Origin: Flaviaestuariibacter flavus
GTDB taxonomy: Bacteria; Bacteroidota; Bacteroidia; Chitinophagales; Chitinophagaceae
DNA: 64,000 nucleotides
NCBI RefSeq assembly: GCF_004337505.1
Contig: NZ_SJZI01000042.1
Location: 480,346 to 544,345, forward strand
Direction of reading: 5' to 3'
Numbering within the stretch: position 1 is the first letter of the stretch; each line of letters begins with the position of its first letter. This document shows, piece by piece, positions 26,478-34,570 of this stretch. A model generated the notes under the pieces. It ran no database searches. It was not told the origin of the DNA and saw only the letters and a list, made by a program, of their open reading frames with translations. The position numbers were made by a program, and so were the translations under genes.

Positions 26478-27620
26478 ATGCTCAATGTGCTATTGACGGC
26501 CTCCATCGCTTTCATCCTTACGTTTTGGGCGATTCCTGCCATTATCCGCATCGCGGAGCTGAAAAAACTGTACGATATCCCGGACGAGCGCAAGCTGCAT
26601 AAGAAACCCATCGCCTCCCTCGGCGGCGTCGGCATCTTCATCGGCTTTTTTCTTGCCGCACTCTTCACCGTTAACCTGAAGGCTAACCCTGAGCTGCAGT
26701 ACTTTTTCCCGGCAGCAACGGTGATCTTCTTCCTTGGGGTCAAGGATGACATCCTCATCCTGAGCGCTACCAAAAAGTTCATCGGCCAGTTGCTGGCCGC
26801 CGCCATCCTGATCCATCTCTGCGGGGTGCGGATCAGCAGCATGCACGGGCTTTTCGGACTCTGGGAGCTGCCCGAGGCTTTTAGCCTGGCCCTGAGCTAC
26901 CTCACCTTTATTGTAATAATCAATGCGTTCAACCTGATCGACGGGGTAGACGGGCTTGCCGCTACGCTGAGCCTGCTTACGATGTCGGTGTTCGGCGCCT
27001 ACTTTACCGTGGCCGGGATGGAAGGCTACGCAGCACTGTCTTTTGCCATGGCCGGCGCGCTGATGGCCTTTCTCATCTTCAACTACAACCCCGCCAAGAT
27101 TTTCATGGGCGACTCGGGCTCTCTCATGCTCGGACTTGTGAATTCAACGCTGGTGATCAAGTTTATCACCGTGGCCGATACACCCGGTGCCGCCTATGCG
27201 CTGCCCTCCGCCGTAGCCATTGGCTTCGCCATCCTGGTGGTACCACTAACGGATACCCTCCGCGTATTTGCCATCCGCATCCTCAACGGCCGCTCGCCGT
27301 TCTCGCCCGACCGCAACCACATCCACCACCTTCTGCTCGACCGCGGGCTCGGTCATAAATATGTGACCTTTACCTGCCTGCTGGTGAATATCGGCTTTAT
27401 CACGGTCGCCTATTTCGCCCGCAACCTCGGCCCGAACTACCTGGCCCTGCTGATCCTTTCCATCGCTTTCAGCATTGTCGGCTTTCTCATCTACACCCGC
27501 CGCAGCCCCGTGGCCAGGATCATCAAGGATACGCTGCCGGTTTCCATTGCCGAGCCCCAGGGGCACCTGGTGACCAAGGTGGTGCCGATCTCGCCGGAGC
27601 AGGCAGTAGCGGAAAACTAG
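26478..27620 (+). CDS. Polyprenyl-phosphate sugar-1-phosphate transferase (WecA/TagO family)
   Basis: An integral membrane enzyme that moves a sugar-1-phosphate from a UDP-sugar (usually GlcNAc-1-P) to undecaprenyl phosphate, starting O-antigen, capsule or other cell-surface glycan synthesis. 380 residues with about 10-11 predicted helices. Family motifs: DERKLHKKPIASLGGVGIF (~37-55), FLGVKDDILILSATKKFIGQ, NAFNLIDGVDGLAATLSL (~148-165), KIFMGDSGSLMLG (~206) and the cytoplasmic loop GRSPFSPDRNHIHHLL (~270-285), where the HIHH motif marks the WecA/TagO branch rather than MraY. It is transcribed divergently from the transketolase half. The last codons run into a family A word array. No glycosyltransferases are adjacent. 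Confidence 0.92.
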   Translation: MLNVLLTASIAFILTFWAIPAIIRIAELKKLYDIPDERKLHKKPIASLGGVGIFIGFFLAALFTVNLKANPELQYFFPAATVIFFLGVKDDILILSATKKFIGQLLAAAILIHLCGVRISSMHGLFGLWELPEAFSLALSYLTFIVIINAFNLIDGVDGLAATLSLLTMSVFGAYFTVAGMEGYAALSFAMAGALMAFLIFNYNPAKIFMGDSGSLMLGLVNSTLVIKFITVADTPGAAYALPSAVAIGFAILVVPLTDTLRVFAIRILNGRSPFSPDRNHIHHLLLDRGLGHKYVTFTCLLVNIGFITVAYFARNLGPNYLALLILSIAFSIVGFLIYTRRSPVARIIKDTLPVSIAEPQGHLVTKVVPISPEQAVAEN

Positions 27621-27621
27621 A

Positions 27622-27729
27622 AAATATCAAATAGCGCATAACGAATATCGGCGAGCCTCTCGGAAACGGGAGGCTCGCTTTTTTGAAACCCGATATTCGA
27701 TATTCCTTGTTCGATATTCGATATTCATG
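27622..27729. repeat. Family A word arrays around a terminator, between polyprenyl-P transferase and frr
   Basis: Left arm 27622-27652: AAATATC, AAATAGC, GCATAAC, GAATATC. Right arm 27691-27729: CGATATT, CGATATT, CCTTGTT, CGATATT, CGATATT, then CATG. The ATG at 27727 opens only a five-codon frame, so here the array end is not used as a start codon. Confidence 0.88.
27651..27684 (+). terminator. Intrinsic terminator after polyprenyl-P transferase
   Basis: 12-bp stem (27651-27662 with 27667-27678), GAAA loop, then six T residues. Confidence 0.9.
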
Positions 27730-27730
27730 T

Positions 27731-27738
27731 TAGTTTTG
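27731..27738 (+). promoter_or_regulatory. frr -7 promoter box (TAGTTTTG)
   Basis: Exact TAnnTTTG match, 22 bp before the frr ATG. Confidence 0.65.
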
Positions 27739-27760
27739 CCCCACTAAATCAGCCTATTAT

Positions 27761-28324
27761 ATGTCAGAAGAAGTGATGCTCGCCCTGGAAGGCTCTGAAG
27801 AATCGATGCAAAAGGCCATCGGCCACCTTGAAACCGAACTGGGCAAGATCCGCGCCGGCAAGGCCAACCCGATGATCCTCGACGGCATCATGGTCGACTA
27901 CTATGGTGCGCCGACACCGCTCAACCAGGTGGGTAACGTGGCCGTGGCCGATGCCCGCACCCTCACCATCCAGCCCTGGGAGCGCAACATGCTGCAGCCC
28001 ATCGAGCGGGCCATCATCAACTCCAATATTGGTCTGAACCCCCAGAACGACGGTAACATCATCCGTCTCTTCCTGCCGCCGCTCACCGAAGAGCGCCGCC
28101 GCGAACTCGTAAAGCGCTGCCAGGGTGAAGGCGAGCACTGCCGTGTGGCCATCCGCAACATCCGCCGCGACGCCATCGAGACGATCAAGAAAGCCCAGAA
28201 GAACGGCCTCTCCGAAGACGCCGCCAAAGATTTCGAAGCCGAGGCCCAGGAAATGACCAACAAGTATATCGCCCTGGTGGAAAAGCACCTCGAGGCGAAG
28301 GAGAAGGAGATCATGGTGGTGTAG
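27761..28324 (+). CDS. frr: Ribosome recycling factor
   Basis: RRF, with EF-G, splits the post-termination ribosome. 187 residues, standard size. The tRNA-like two-domain protein is easy to recognise: MQKAIGHLETELGKIRAGKANP (~16-37), VADARTLTIQPWERNMLQPIERAI (~63-86), NPQNDGNIIRLFLPPLTEERRRELVKRC (~94-121) and the C-terminal helix of domain I, EMTNKYIALVEKHLEAKEKEIM. In many genomes pyrH precedes frr; here a terminator, word arrays and an own promoter separate it from the upstream gene, so it is monocistronic. The start ATG is the first after the promoter and fits family alignments with a short N-terminal extension. Confidence 0.97.
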   Translation: MSEEVMLALEGSEESMQKAIGHLETELGKIRAGKANPMILDGIMVDYYGAPTPLNQVGNVAVADARTLTIQPWERNMLQPIERAIINSNIGLNPQNDGNIIRLFLPPLTEERRRELVKRCQGEGEHCRVAIRNIRRDAIETIKKAQKNGLSEDAAKDFEAEAQEMTNKYIALVEKHLEAKEKEIMVV

Positions 28325-28332
28325 ATTGCTTT

Positions 28333-28445
28333 ATCCCGGATCTCAGGATCTTGGATTTGAATGTAAAACGGCCGGAAGCAAAGCTTCCGGCCGTTTTTAT
28401 TCCACGCGTCATCCAGATCCGAGATCCTGAGCTCCGAGATGCTAA
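28333..28445. repeat. Family C word arrays around a terminator, between convergent frr and EamA transporter
   Basis: Left arm 28333-28358 (GGATCTC, GGATCTT, GGATTTG words). Right arm 28408-28445 (AGATCCG, AGATCCTG, AGCTCCG, AGATGCT). Mostly 7-bp steps with one 8-bp step. The EamA stop codon sits at the end of the right arm. Confidence 0.78.
28365..28397. terminator. Bidirectional intrinsic terminator, frr / EamA transporter
   Basis: Perfect 15-bp stem (28365-28379 with 28383-28397), AAA loop, T run following. Confidence 0.92.
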
Positions 28446-29314
28446 GATTTCTTATTCACGAGGTACACCCCGCCCAGGATCACCCCGAGACAACCCACCT
28501 GCACCCATGTGATCGCTTCGCCGTCGAGGAGGCCCCAGAGGATTGCCACAACCGGGATGGCATAGGTAACCAGGGAGGCGAACAGGGGACCGGAGCGTTT
28601 GATAAGGAGGTAGAAAAGGGCAGTGGCTATGGCCGAGCCCACCACGCCCAGGAGCGCCGAGGCGCCGATGGCGGTGCGGGCTCCGCTGTCGTAGCGGAGA
28701 ATGGAGAATACGTCCTGCTGCACGGCCACAATCGCGGCCGGAACCGCCACCATGGTCAGCGATACCGTTGCCATCTGCACCGCGTTGAGCCCGCGGAGAT
28801 AGCGGTTCACCAGGTTGACGTTGATGCCGTAGAAAAGCGTCGCCAGCAGCACCAGCGCGGCAAAGCCGAAGTTGGCGGCATTGAAGCCGCTGTATAGGCT
28901 CAGGAGCAGGAGGCCGATAAAGCCAACGAGCACACCGGCCACTTTCATCCGCTCGAGCTTCATGCCGAAAAAGAGCGCGCCCACCACGATCACGAAAAGC
29001 GGTGTGAGCGAGTTGAGGATGCCCTCCAGCGAGGAGTCGATCTTATCGATAGCAGCCGCAAAACAAAAGGCCGGCAGCAGGTTGCCGAGCAGTCCGGAGA
29101 CGAAGATCAGGGGCAGCCTGGCCCGCGGGATATGCCGGAAATGGAACAGGGCGAAAGGCGCGAATACGAGGCCAGCCGACAGGATACGGATCGACCCGAT
29201 CTGCATGCCGTTCAGCTGCGTGCGCCCGATCTTCATCAGGATGAACGACGAGCCCCAGATGAGGGCAAGCAGCACGAAAAGACTCCAGTTGATCCATTTG
29301 TCGCGGGCGGTCAT
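28442..29314 (-). CDS. DMT-superfamily (EamA) transporter
   Basis: A 290-residue inner-membrane protein with ten predicted helices arranged as two EamA repeats of five (~10-140 and ~150-285). Start: MTARDKWINWSLFVLLALIW, then GSSFILMKIGRTQLN with the first-repeat Gly/Ser pattern; second repeat FGFAALVLLATLFYGINVNLVNRYLRG and a final pair LVTYAIPVVAILWGLLDGE, VGCLGVILGGVYLVNKKS. EamA proteins export amino acids, metabolites or drugs; no substrate can be assigned. The ATG at 29314 was chosen because the first membrane helix follows at once; longer upstream frames are antisense to scpA. CACTTTTG (7/8) lies just upstream on the minus strand. Divergent from scpA. Confidence 0.9.
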   Translation of the reverse strand: MTARDKWINWSLFVLLALIWGSSFILMKIGRTQLNGMQIGSIRILSAGLVFAPFALFHFRHIPRARLPLIFVSGLLGNLLPAFCFAAAIDKIDSSLEGILNSLTPLFVIVVGALFFGMKLERMKVAGVLVGFIGLLLLSLYSGFNAANFGFAALVLLATLFYGINVNLVNRYLRGLNAVQMATVSLTMVAVPAAIVAVQQDVFSILRYDSGARTAIGASALLGVVGSAIATALFYLLIKRSGPLFASLVTYAIPVVAILWGLLDGEAITWVQVGCLGVILGGVYLVNKKS

Positions 29315-29458
29315 GGGCTGCAAAAGTGCGGCAAGGCAGATTATCAAAGCGTCTGAAGCCAAAATAAACCCGCTCCCGCGCCCTCCGTATGCTAAAAAAG
29401 AATAACGTATCTTTACGGGCTCCCGGGGCAGCTTCGCCGCGGGATTTTTGTTACCACC

Positions 29459-30250
29459 ATGGCCCTTCACAACAGCAACTACCAGATCAAGCTTCCCCAG
29501 TTCGAAGGCCCCTTCGACCTGCTGCTCTTCTTCATCGAGCGCGACGAGCTGGATATCTACAATATTCCCATCAACAACATCATCAAGGACTTCCTTACCT
29601 ATATCCATTCGCAGGAGGAACTCAACATCGAGCTGTCGAGCGAGTTCATCCTTTTTGTGTCGACGCTGATGCGGATCAAGGCCAAGATGCTCATCCCGCG
29701 CAAGGAAATCGACGCCCAGGGCAACGAGATCGACCCGCGCCAGGAGCTGGTAGACAAGATCCTTGAATACAAAAAGTACAAGGAGGCCGCCGCGGAGCTG
29801 GCCCTGCAGGAGGCCGAGCGCCTGCTGCTGGTGAAGCGCGGCAACATCCAGCGCGAGCTTGCCGCCATCGGTGAGGAAGCATCCGAAGGCACCGAGGTGC
29901 AGACCATCACGCTCTTCAAGCTGATGAAAGCTTTCGAAAAGGTGATGCAGCGCCTCCACGAGAAAAACAACAAGCCGGTGCACACCGTGGTTCCGTATAA
30001 CTACAGTATGGAGCACACCAAAACCGACATGATCTCCTTTGCCCAAAGCCGGCGCACCCTAACCTTCGAAAGCATTTTCGAGCGTGCGGAAAACCGGGTG
30101 CATGCCATCTTCCTGTTTCTTTCGATGCTGGAGCTGGCGCAGCAACGGTTTCTGCGCATCGTTATCGGCGACGGCCGCAATAACTTCCTCGTGGAATACA
30201 ACGAATCCGAAGAGGGGCTCACGGACGAAGAGCATATGCACCTGCTGTAG
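29459..30250 (+). CDS. scpA: Segregation and condensation protein A
   Basis: ScpA is the kleisin subunit of the bacterial condensin SMC-ScpAB, needed for chromosome compaction and segregation. 263 residues. The N-terminal SMC-neck-binding part starts with the hallmark YQIKLPQFEGPFDLLLFFIERDELDIYNIPI (~8-38), followed by FVSTLMRIKAKMLIPR (~65-80); the middle holds the ScpB-binding region, and the C-terminal winged-helix domain is FEKVMQRLHEK ... LTFESIFERAENRVHAIFLFLSMLELAQQRFLRI (~165-245). Start ATG 29459, 53 bp after a TATCTTTA -7-like box. It is followed by a D-family word array. scpB and smc are not in the window. Confidence 0.95.
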   Translation: MALHNSNYQIKLPQFEGPFDLLLFFIERDELDIYNIPINNIIKDFLTYIHSQEELNIELSSEFILFVSTLMRIKAKMLIPRKEIDAQGNEIDPRQELVDKILEYKKYKEAAAELALQEAERLLLVKRGNIQRELAAIGEEASEGTEVQTITLFKLMKAFEKVMQRLHEKNNKPVHTVVPYNYSMEHTKTDMISFAQSRRTLTFESIFERAENRVHAIFLFLSMLELAQQRFLRIVIGDGRNNFLVEYNESEEGLTDEEHMHLL

Positions 30251-30259
30251 GAAATCTTA

Positions 30260-30366
30260 CGATGTCTGATCTCCGATGTCTGATTCAGGCCGCGAAGCGA
30301 AATAAGAAATCGAACAAAATTCGAGATCGGCAAGCAAATCGGACATCAGACATCGGAGATCGAAAA
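30260..30366. repeat. Family D word arrays, inverted pair after scpA
   Basis: Left arm 30260-30287: CGATGTC, TGATCTC, CGATGTC, TGATTCA. Right arm 30337-30366: AATCGGA, CATCAGA, CATCGGA, GATCGAA. Same word family as the pair around the four-helix-bundle gene, but without a gene in the centre. Confidence 0.85.
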
Positions 30367-30634
30367 ATCTATTCGTAGATCCATAGCAATATGGGTCTTT
30401 TTTCTGCCCGGATATAGCGTGCCGCGGTGTCGAGAAAGCGGTAGTGTCGTCGCCGGGCGGGTAACCGGAACGGGCATCCGCGCCCGGTTGCCGTACAAGG
30501 CCGCGGCACTGCCGCCGGCCAGGATCAGGAAAACAGGAAGCAGCCGGAACCTAACGCAGGGAGGCAAACACCCGGGATAATCCATAGGCTTTCCACCCTT
30601 GTGCGCCGCTGTTCATCACCCGCAATACTGTTCT

Positions 30635-30798
30635 GGAACGTTCAACGTAAGGAAGCAACGTTCAAAGCCAGTCCTGAACGTTGCAGTCCCCGTTCCGAAT
30701 GAGCAAAAGGGCACCTGTTGCGTTCAAAACGCCGATTGGAACGTTCAAAGCCCGCTATGAAGGATCAAATCGTGAAAACGAACGTTCCCGGCTTGCCC
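30635..30798. repeat. Tandem array of eight decayed ~20-21-bp units with core GAACGTTCAAA
   Basis: AACGTT cores start at 30637, 30657, 30677, 30740 and 30781; degenerate copies in the same phase are at about 30698 (GAATGAGCAAAAGG), 30719 (TTGCGTTCAAAAC) and 30759 (GAAGGATCAAA). Relative to the first, positions are 0, 20, 40, 61, 82, 103, 123 and 144, an even spacing of 20.6 bp. The best unit is GGAACGTTCAAAGCC plus about five variable bases. Confidence 0.8.
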
Positions 30799-30878
30799 GG
30801 AAGAGCGGGCGCGGCGCGTTTTCTGCATGCAAACAGGATGGAATAAGTATCTTACTTCTCCAATCCTATGCGCCACTT

Positions 30879-32375
30879 ATGCGATTCATCCTCTTCCTCC
30901 TGCTGATCGTGCTTCCGGCCGCGGTGCTCCGGGCCCAGTGGGGCGGGCAGCGCGAGGGCCTCGGCCCCGCCGTCAACAACGCCGCGGCGCAAACGGCACC
31001 CCTCTTCAGCCTCGGCGGCGATACCCTCTTCTTCAGCGAAGGCAACGGCCCCTACACCGAGATCCGCTTCAGCACCCGGAGTGCAGGTGGCGGGTGGACG
31101 GCTAGTGAAAAGCATGGACTGCTCAACCCGCCCGCCGCCGGCAACAAAACCGTTTTTGCCCAGCTTTGCGAAGGGCAGTTCCTGGTCAACGGGCACTTCC
31201 GGCACATGGGGCGCCGCCTCTACCAAAGCAACGGTCTCGCCTTCACCTATACCACCGGCGATCCTGAATACGTGTCGCTGCCCTTCTCTGGCGCCGATAC
31301 GATGAACAACAGCCGCTTTGCAAAGGCTTTCCTCTTTCGCCCGGCAAAGCTGCTTTTCCTCAGCCTGCAGCGCGGCGGCCAGCTCGATCTTTTTGTTTGC
31401 AGCCCGCTCAACCCCAACGAAGATGACTGGGGTCGCCTGCAATGGGACAGCCCGCAAAAGCTTTCCATCAATACGCCCTTCCAGGAGTCGGCGCCCTGGC
31501 TGTCGCCGGATGGGGCAACGCTTTATTTTGTTTCCGACCGCCCCGGCGGTTTGGGTGGTTATGATGTCTGGAGCAGCACGCGCAGCGGCCCGGGCTGGAC
31601 GGAATGGAGTGTACCCAAAAACCTCGGGGCGCCCGTGAACAGCAAAGGCCAGGAAAGCGACTTCCGGATCGATCCCTGGACGGGCGCCGCCATCTTTGTT
31701 TCGGATGAAGGCACGGTGGGCGCTACCGACATTTTCCGCGTGCAGCCCGCGGCCGAATTGCCCGCCACCCCGGTGCAGGCCGCCTACCGCGATTCGCTGC
31801 CCCCGGCGGGCTTCGACAGCGCGCACTACAAGCCGAGCAACATTGTATTTCTACTGGACCTCTCCAACTCCATGAAGCAGCAGCGGCGGATGGCCCTGCT
31901 CAAAACCGCGATGAAGTCGCTGGTGCAGGCCTTGCGCCCGGTTGATAAGGTGTCGCTCTACCGCTTCGGCGACCACATTGCGCGCCTTTACGAGACGTCC
32001 GCGCAGAGCGACAACCGCCGCCTGCTGCGGATCGTGGATTCGCTGCGCTCGCAGGGCGAGGCCACCAATGGCTCCGCGGCCATCGGCGAAGGCTACCGCG
32101 AGGCTTTACGAAAACTCCTCCCCGGCGGCAACAACCAGGTGTTTCTCGTCACCGACGGCGACTTCCCGGTGTTCCCCGATATCGAAAAAATGATTCTCAG
32201 CACGCTCAACGTGCAGCTTACGGTGGTGATGATCGATGAAAGCCCCGAAGGGCAGCGCCTGCTGCAGAAGTTCCGGCGCTACCCGAATGTGCAGATCGTG
32301 ACGCTCAACGACGTTACGCGCGATGCGGATGCGTTGCTGCGGAATATGCAGGGGAATGCAAGGAGGACGCGCTAG
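30879..32375 (+). CDS. Exported PD40/WD-like repeat protein with C-terminal von Willebrand A domain
   Basis: 498 residues with signal peptide MRFILFLLLIVLPAAVLRAQ. The first ~295 residues look like a beta-propeller with PD40-type repeats (SLGGDTLFFSEGNGPYTEIR; ESAPWLSPDGATLYFVSDRPGGLGGYDVWSS; GQESDFRIDPWTGAAIFVSDEG). Residues ~318-490 are a VWA domain with a MIDAS site: DLSNSMKQQ (DxSxS, ~326), a Thr in GEATNGSAAIGEGY and VTDGDFPVFPD. PD40 domains in this phylum often accompany OmpA-type or TolB-like envelope proteins; fusion with VWA suggests protein binding at the cell surface or periplasm. The start is the ATG with a signal peptide; a longer upstream frame crosses the tandem array. No operon partner. 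Confidence 0.88.
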   Translation: MRFILFLLLIVLPAAVLRAQWGGQREGLGPAVNNAAAQTAPLFSLGGDTLFFSEGNGPYTEIRFSTRSAGGGWTASEKHGLLNPPAAGNKTVFAQLCEGQFLVNGHFRHMGRRLYQSNGLAFTYTTGDPEYVSLPFSGADTMNNSRFAKAFLFRPAKLLFLSLQRGGQLDLFVCSPLNPNEDDWGRLQWDSPQKLSINTPFQESAPWLSPDGATLYFVSDRPGGLGGYDVWSSTRSGPGWTEWSVPKNLGAPVNSKGQESDFRIDPWTGAAIFVSDEGTVGATDIFRVQPAAELPATPVQAAYRDSLPPAGFDSAHYKPSNIVFLLDLSNSMKQQRRMALLKTAMKSLVQALRPVDKVSLYRFGDHIARLYETSAQSDNRRLLRIVDSLRSQGEATNGSAAIGEGYREALRKLLPGGNNQVFLVTDGDFPVFPDIEKMILSTLNVQLTVVMIDESPEGQRLLQKFRRYPNVQIVTLNDVTRDADALLRNMQGNARRTR

Positions 32376-32376
32376 C

Positions 32377-32520
32377 GTCATTGCGAGCGAAGCGAAGCAA
32401 ACTCCCGAACCTGAGTACTGTATCTAACGTGAAAGCCTCTCGCCCGTTCAGGACAAGAGGCTTTGTAATTTCTATTACCCTGCGTAACGCCGGAGTTTGC
32501 TTCGCTTCGCTCGCAATGAC
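32377..32520. repeat. Perfect 29-bp inverted repeat flanking a terminator (family I)
   Basis: 32377-32405 and 32492-32520 are exact inverted copies; the core is CATTGCGAGCGAAGCGAAGC. Similar GCGAGCGAAGCGAAGC palindromic elements are scattered in many bacterial genomes. It lies between convergent VWA and dxs genes, with a terminator in the centre. Unlike other loci here, it is not built of 7-mers. Confidence 0.92.
32432..32464. terminator. Intrinsic terminator between VWA and dxs genes
   Basis: 9-bp stem (32432-32440 with 32456-32464: AAAGCCTCT/AGAGGCTTT) with a 15-nt loop. Confidence 0.7.
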
Positions 32521-32526
32521 TCGTGG

Positions 32527-34455
32527 CTACGCCACGATCGCATTCACGCTGATCTTACACAGGTCCCGTACCGCCTCGGCAATCGCTGCCGCGTCATAGC
32601 CGCACTCTTTGTGCAGCTCTTTCAGGGTGCCGTGCTCCACGATGCGGTCGGGGATACCGAGGATGCGTACGTCGTTCTTGTAGCCGTGCTGCTGCATGAA
32701 CTCGAGCACCGCCGATCCGAAGCCGCCGACCACCGTACCGTCTTCTACCGTTATGATCTTACCGTAGGTGGAGAGGGCTTCGTGCAGCAGCGCTTCATCA
32801 ATGGGCTTGGCGAAGCGCATATCGTAGTGAGCGGGCGTGAGGCCTTCGGCCAGCAGCTCGCGGATGGCGGCCGCGGCAAAATTGCCGGGATGACCGAAGG
32901 AAAGGATGGCCACGTCTTTGCCGCTGCGCAGGCGGCGGCCCTTGCCGATTGTGATTTCTTCAAAAGGCTTACGCCATTCGGGCATCACGCCCTCGCCGCG
33001 CGGGTAGCGGATAACGAAGGGCAGCTCCGTGCTTTCAAGCTGCGCGGTGTACATCAGGTTGCGCAGCTCCTGCTCGTTCATCGGCGCGGAGATGATCATA
33101 TTCGGAATACAGCGGAAGTAGGGGATGTCATAGGCGCCGTGGTGGGTGGGACCGTCTTCGCCAACGAGTCCGGCGCGGTCGAGGCAGAATACCACGGGCA
33201 GCTTCTGGATGGCCACGTCGTGCACCACCTGGTCGAAGGCGCGCTGCATGAAGGAGGAGTAGATATTGCAATACACCCGCAGCCCCTGTGTGGCCATGCC
33301 GGCCGAAAGGGTCACGGCGTGCTGCTCGCAGATGCCCACGTCGAAGGCGCGGTCGGGCATCTTTTCCATCATGAACTTGAGCGAGGAGCCCGAAGGCATC
33401 GCCGGCGTGATGCCGATGATCTTGTTGTTGGCTTCGGCCAGCTCGATGATGGAATGACCGAACACGTCCTGGTATTTGGGCGGCTGCGGGATGTCGAATT
33501 TCTTCTTGTAGATCTCACCGGTGATCTTGTCGAACAGACCCGGAGCGTGCCACTTGGTCTGGTCTTTCTCAGCCAGCGCATAGCCCTTACCCTTCACGGT
33601 GATGATATGCAGGAGCTTGGGCCCGGGAATCTGGCGCAGGTCTTTGAGCGTATCAACGAGCTTGGTGATGTTGTGCCCGTCGATGGGGCCGAAGTAGCGC
33701 AGGTGAAGCGACTCAAACAGGTTGGAGCTCCGGTTGACCATGCCTTTCACCGAGGTTTCAAGCTTGGAGGCCATGTCGCGGGTGAACCGCTTGCCTACGG
33801 GCAGCTTGCCCAGCAGGTTCCAGACCTCGTCGCGCACCTTGTTGTAGGCGGGTGAGGTGGAGATATCGGTAAGGTATTCCTTGAGCGCGCCCACGTTGGG
33901 GTCGATGCTCATGCAGTTGTCGTTGAGGATGATGAGCACGTCGGAGTCGGCCACGCCGGCGTGGTTCATGGCTTCGAAGGCCATGCCCGCGGTCATGGAG
34001 CCGTCGCCGATCACCGCCACCGACTTGCGGTCGGTCTCTCCCTTGATCTTGGCGGCCATGGCCATGCCGAGCGCCGCCGAGATGGAGGTGGAGGAGTGGC
34101 CCACGCCAAAGGTGTCGTACTCGCTTTCACTCCGCTTCGGAAAGCCGGAGAGTCCTTTGTACTTGCGGTTGGAGATGAAGTTGTCGCGGCGGCCGGTGAG
34201 GATCTTGTGGCCATAGGCCTGGTGCCCCACGTCCCATACCAGTTGGTCGTAAGGTGTGTTGTATATGTAGTGCAGGGCCACCGACAGCTCCACCACGCCG
34301 AGCGAGGCGGCAAAGTGACCGCCGTGTACGCTCACCACGTCGATGATATACTGGCGCAGCTCCGCGCACACCTGGTGCAATTGCTCCTTGCCTAATTTCT
34401 TAAGGTCGTCGGGGTTGTTGATCTGCTGTAACAAGGTGCCGGGTGTGATCTGCAT
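32527..34455 (-). CDS. dxs: 1-deoxy-D-xylulose-5-phosphate synthase
   Basis: First enzyme of the MEP isoprenoid pathway: condenses pyruvate and glyceraldehyde 3-phosphate using thiamine diphosphate. 642 residues, usual length. N-terminal domain with VSVHGGHFAASLGVVELSVALHYI (~42-65), DVGHQAYGHKILTGRRD (~75), the TPP motif AVIGDGSMTAGMAFEAMNHAG...VLIILNDN (~145-175); central domain VDIGICEQHAVTLSAGMATQG and VFCLDRAGLVGEDGPTHHGAYDI (~415-455); C-terminal transketolase-like domain with FGHPGNFAAAA. The glyceraldehyde-3-P pocket His residues are in QHA and THHG. A perfect -7 box lies 44 bp upstream. Its products feed quinone, undecaprenyl and GGGP-type lipid synthesis. Confidence 0.97.
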   Translation of the reverse strand: MQITPGTLLQQINNPDDLKKLGKEQLHQVCAELRQYIIDVVSVHGGHFAASLGVVELSVALHYIYNTPYDQLVWDVGHQAYGHKILTGRRDNFISNRKYKGLSGFPKRSESEYDTFGVGHSSTSISAALGMAMAAKIKGETDRKSVAVIGDGSMTAGMAFEAMNHAGVADSDVLIILNDNCMSIDPNVGALKEYLTDISTSPAYNKVRDEVWNLLGKLPVGKRFTRDMASKLETSVKGMVNRSSNLFESLHLRYFGPIDGHNITKLVDTLKDLRQIPGPKLLHIITVKGKGYALAEKDQTKWHAPGLFDKITGEIYKKKFDIPQPPKYQDVFGHSIIELAEANNKIIGITPAMPSGSSLKFMMEKMPDRAFDVGICEQHAVTLSAGMATQGLRVYCNIYSSFMQRAFDQVVHDVAIQKLPVVFCLDRAGLVGEDGPTHHGAYDIPYFRCIPNMIISAPMNEQELRNLMYTAQLESTELPFVIRYPRGEGVMPEWRKPFEEITIGKGRRLRSGKDVAILSFGHPGNFAAAAIRELLAEGLTPAHYDMRFAKPIDEALLHEALSTYGKIITVEDGTVVGGFGSAVLEFMQQHGYKNDVRILGIPDRIVEHGTLKELHKECGYDAAAIAEAVRDLCKISVNAIVA

Positions 34456-34498
34456 GTGAGCGGGTTTATCGGCGCCGCCGGCCGGGCGGAGCTTCCTG

Positions 34499-34506
34499 CA
34501 AAAATA
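34499..34506 (-). promoter_or_regulatory. dxs -7 promoter box (TATTTTTG)
   Basis: Exact TAnnTTTG match on the minus strand, 43 bp before the dxs ATG. Confidence 0.65.
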
Positions 34507-34570
34507 GCCGAAAGCGCCGCACGGGCAGCGCTTTTCGTAAGCTTAACAAATGTACTGAGAAAGGGTTGGC

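Larger units (their letters stand above)
30251..30878. other. 628-bp gap between scpA and the PD40/VWA gene
   Basis: Holds a D-family inverted word array (30260-30366), a stretch (30367-30634) without a convincing gene, and a ~20.6-bp tandem array (30635-30798). On the minus strand 30346-30585 a 79-residue frame has one hydrophobic segment (LLPVFLILAGGSAAAL), but its C terminus is array sequence and I do not call it a gene. A TATCTTAC run at 30848-30855 may be the -7 element of the next gene. Confidence 0.5.

Noticed and set aside
27727..27744. ATG at the end of the word array upstream of frr as a start codon
   Set aside because: It opens only five codons; the frr promoter lies downstream of it.
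30346..30585. 79-codon reverse-strand frame with one hydrophobic segment
   Set aside because: Its C-terminal end is word-array sequence, the N-terminal region has no proper signal peptide, and there is no promoter.
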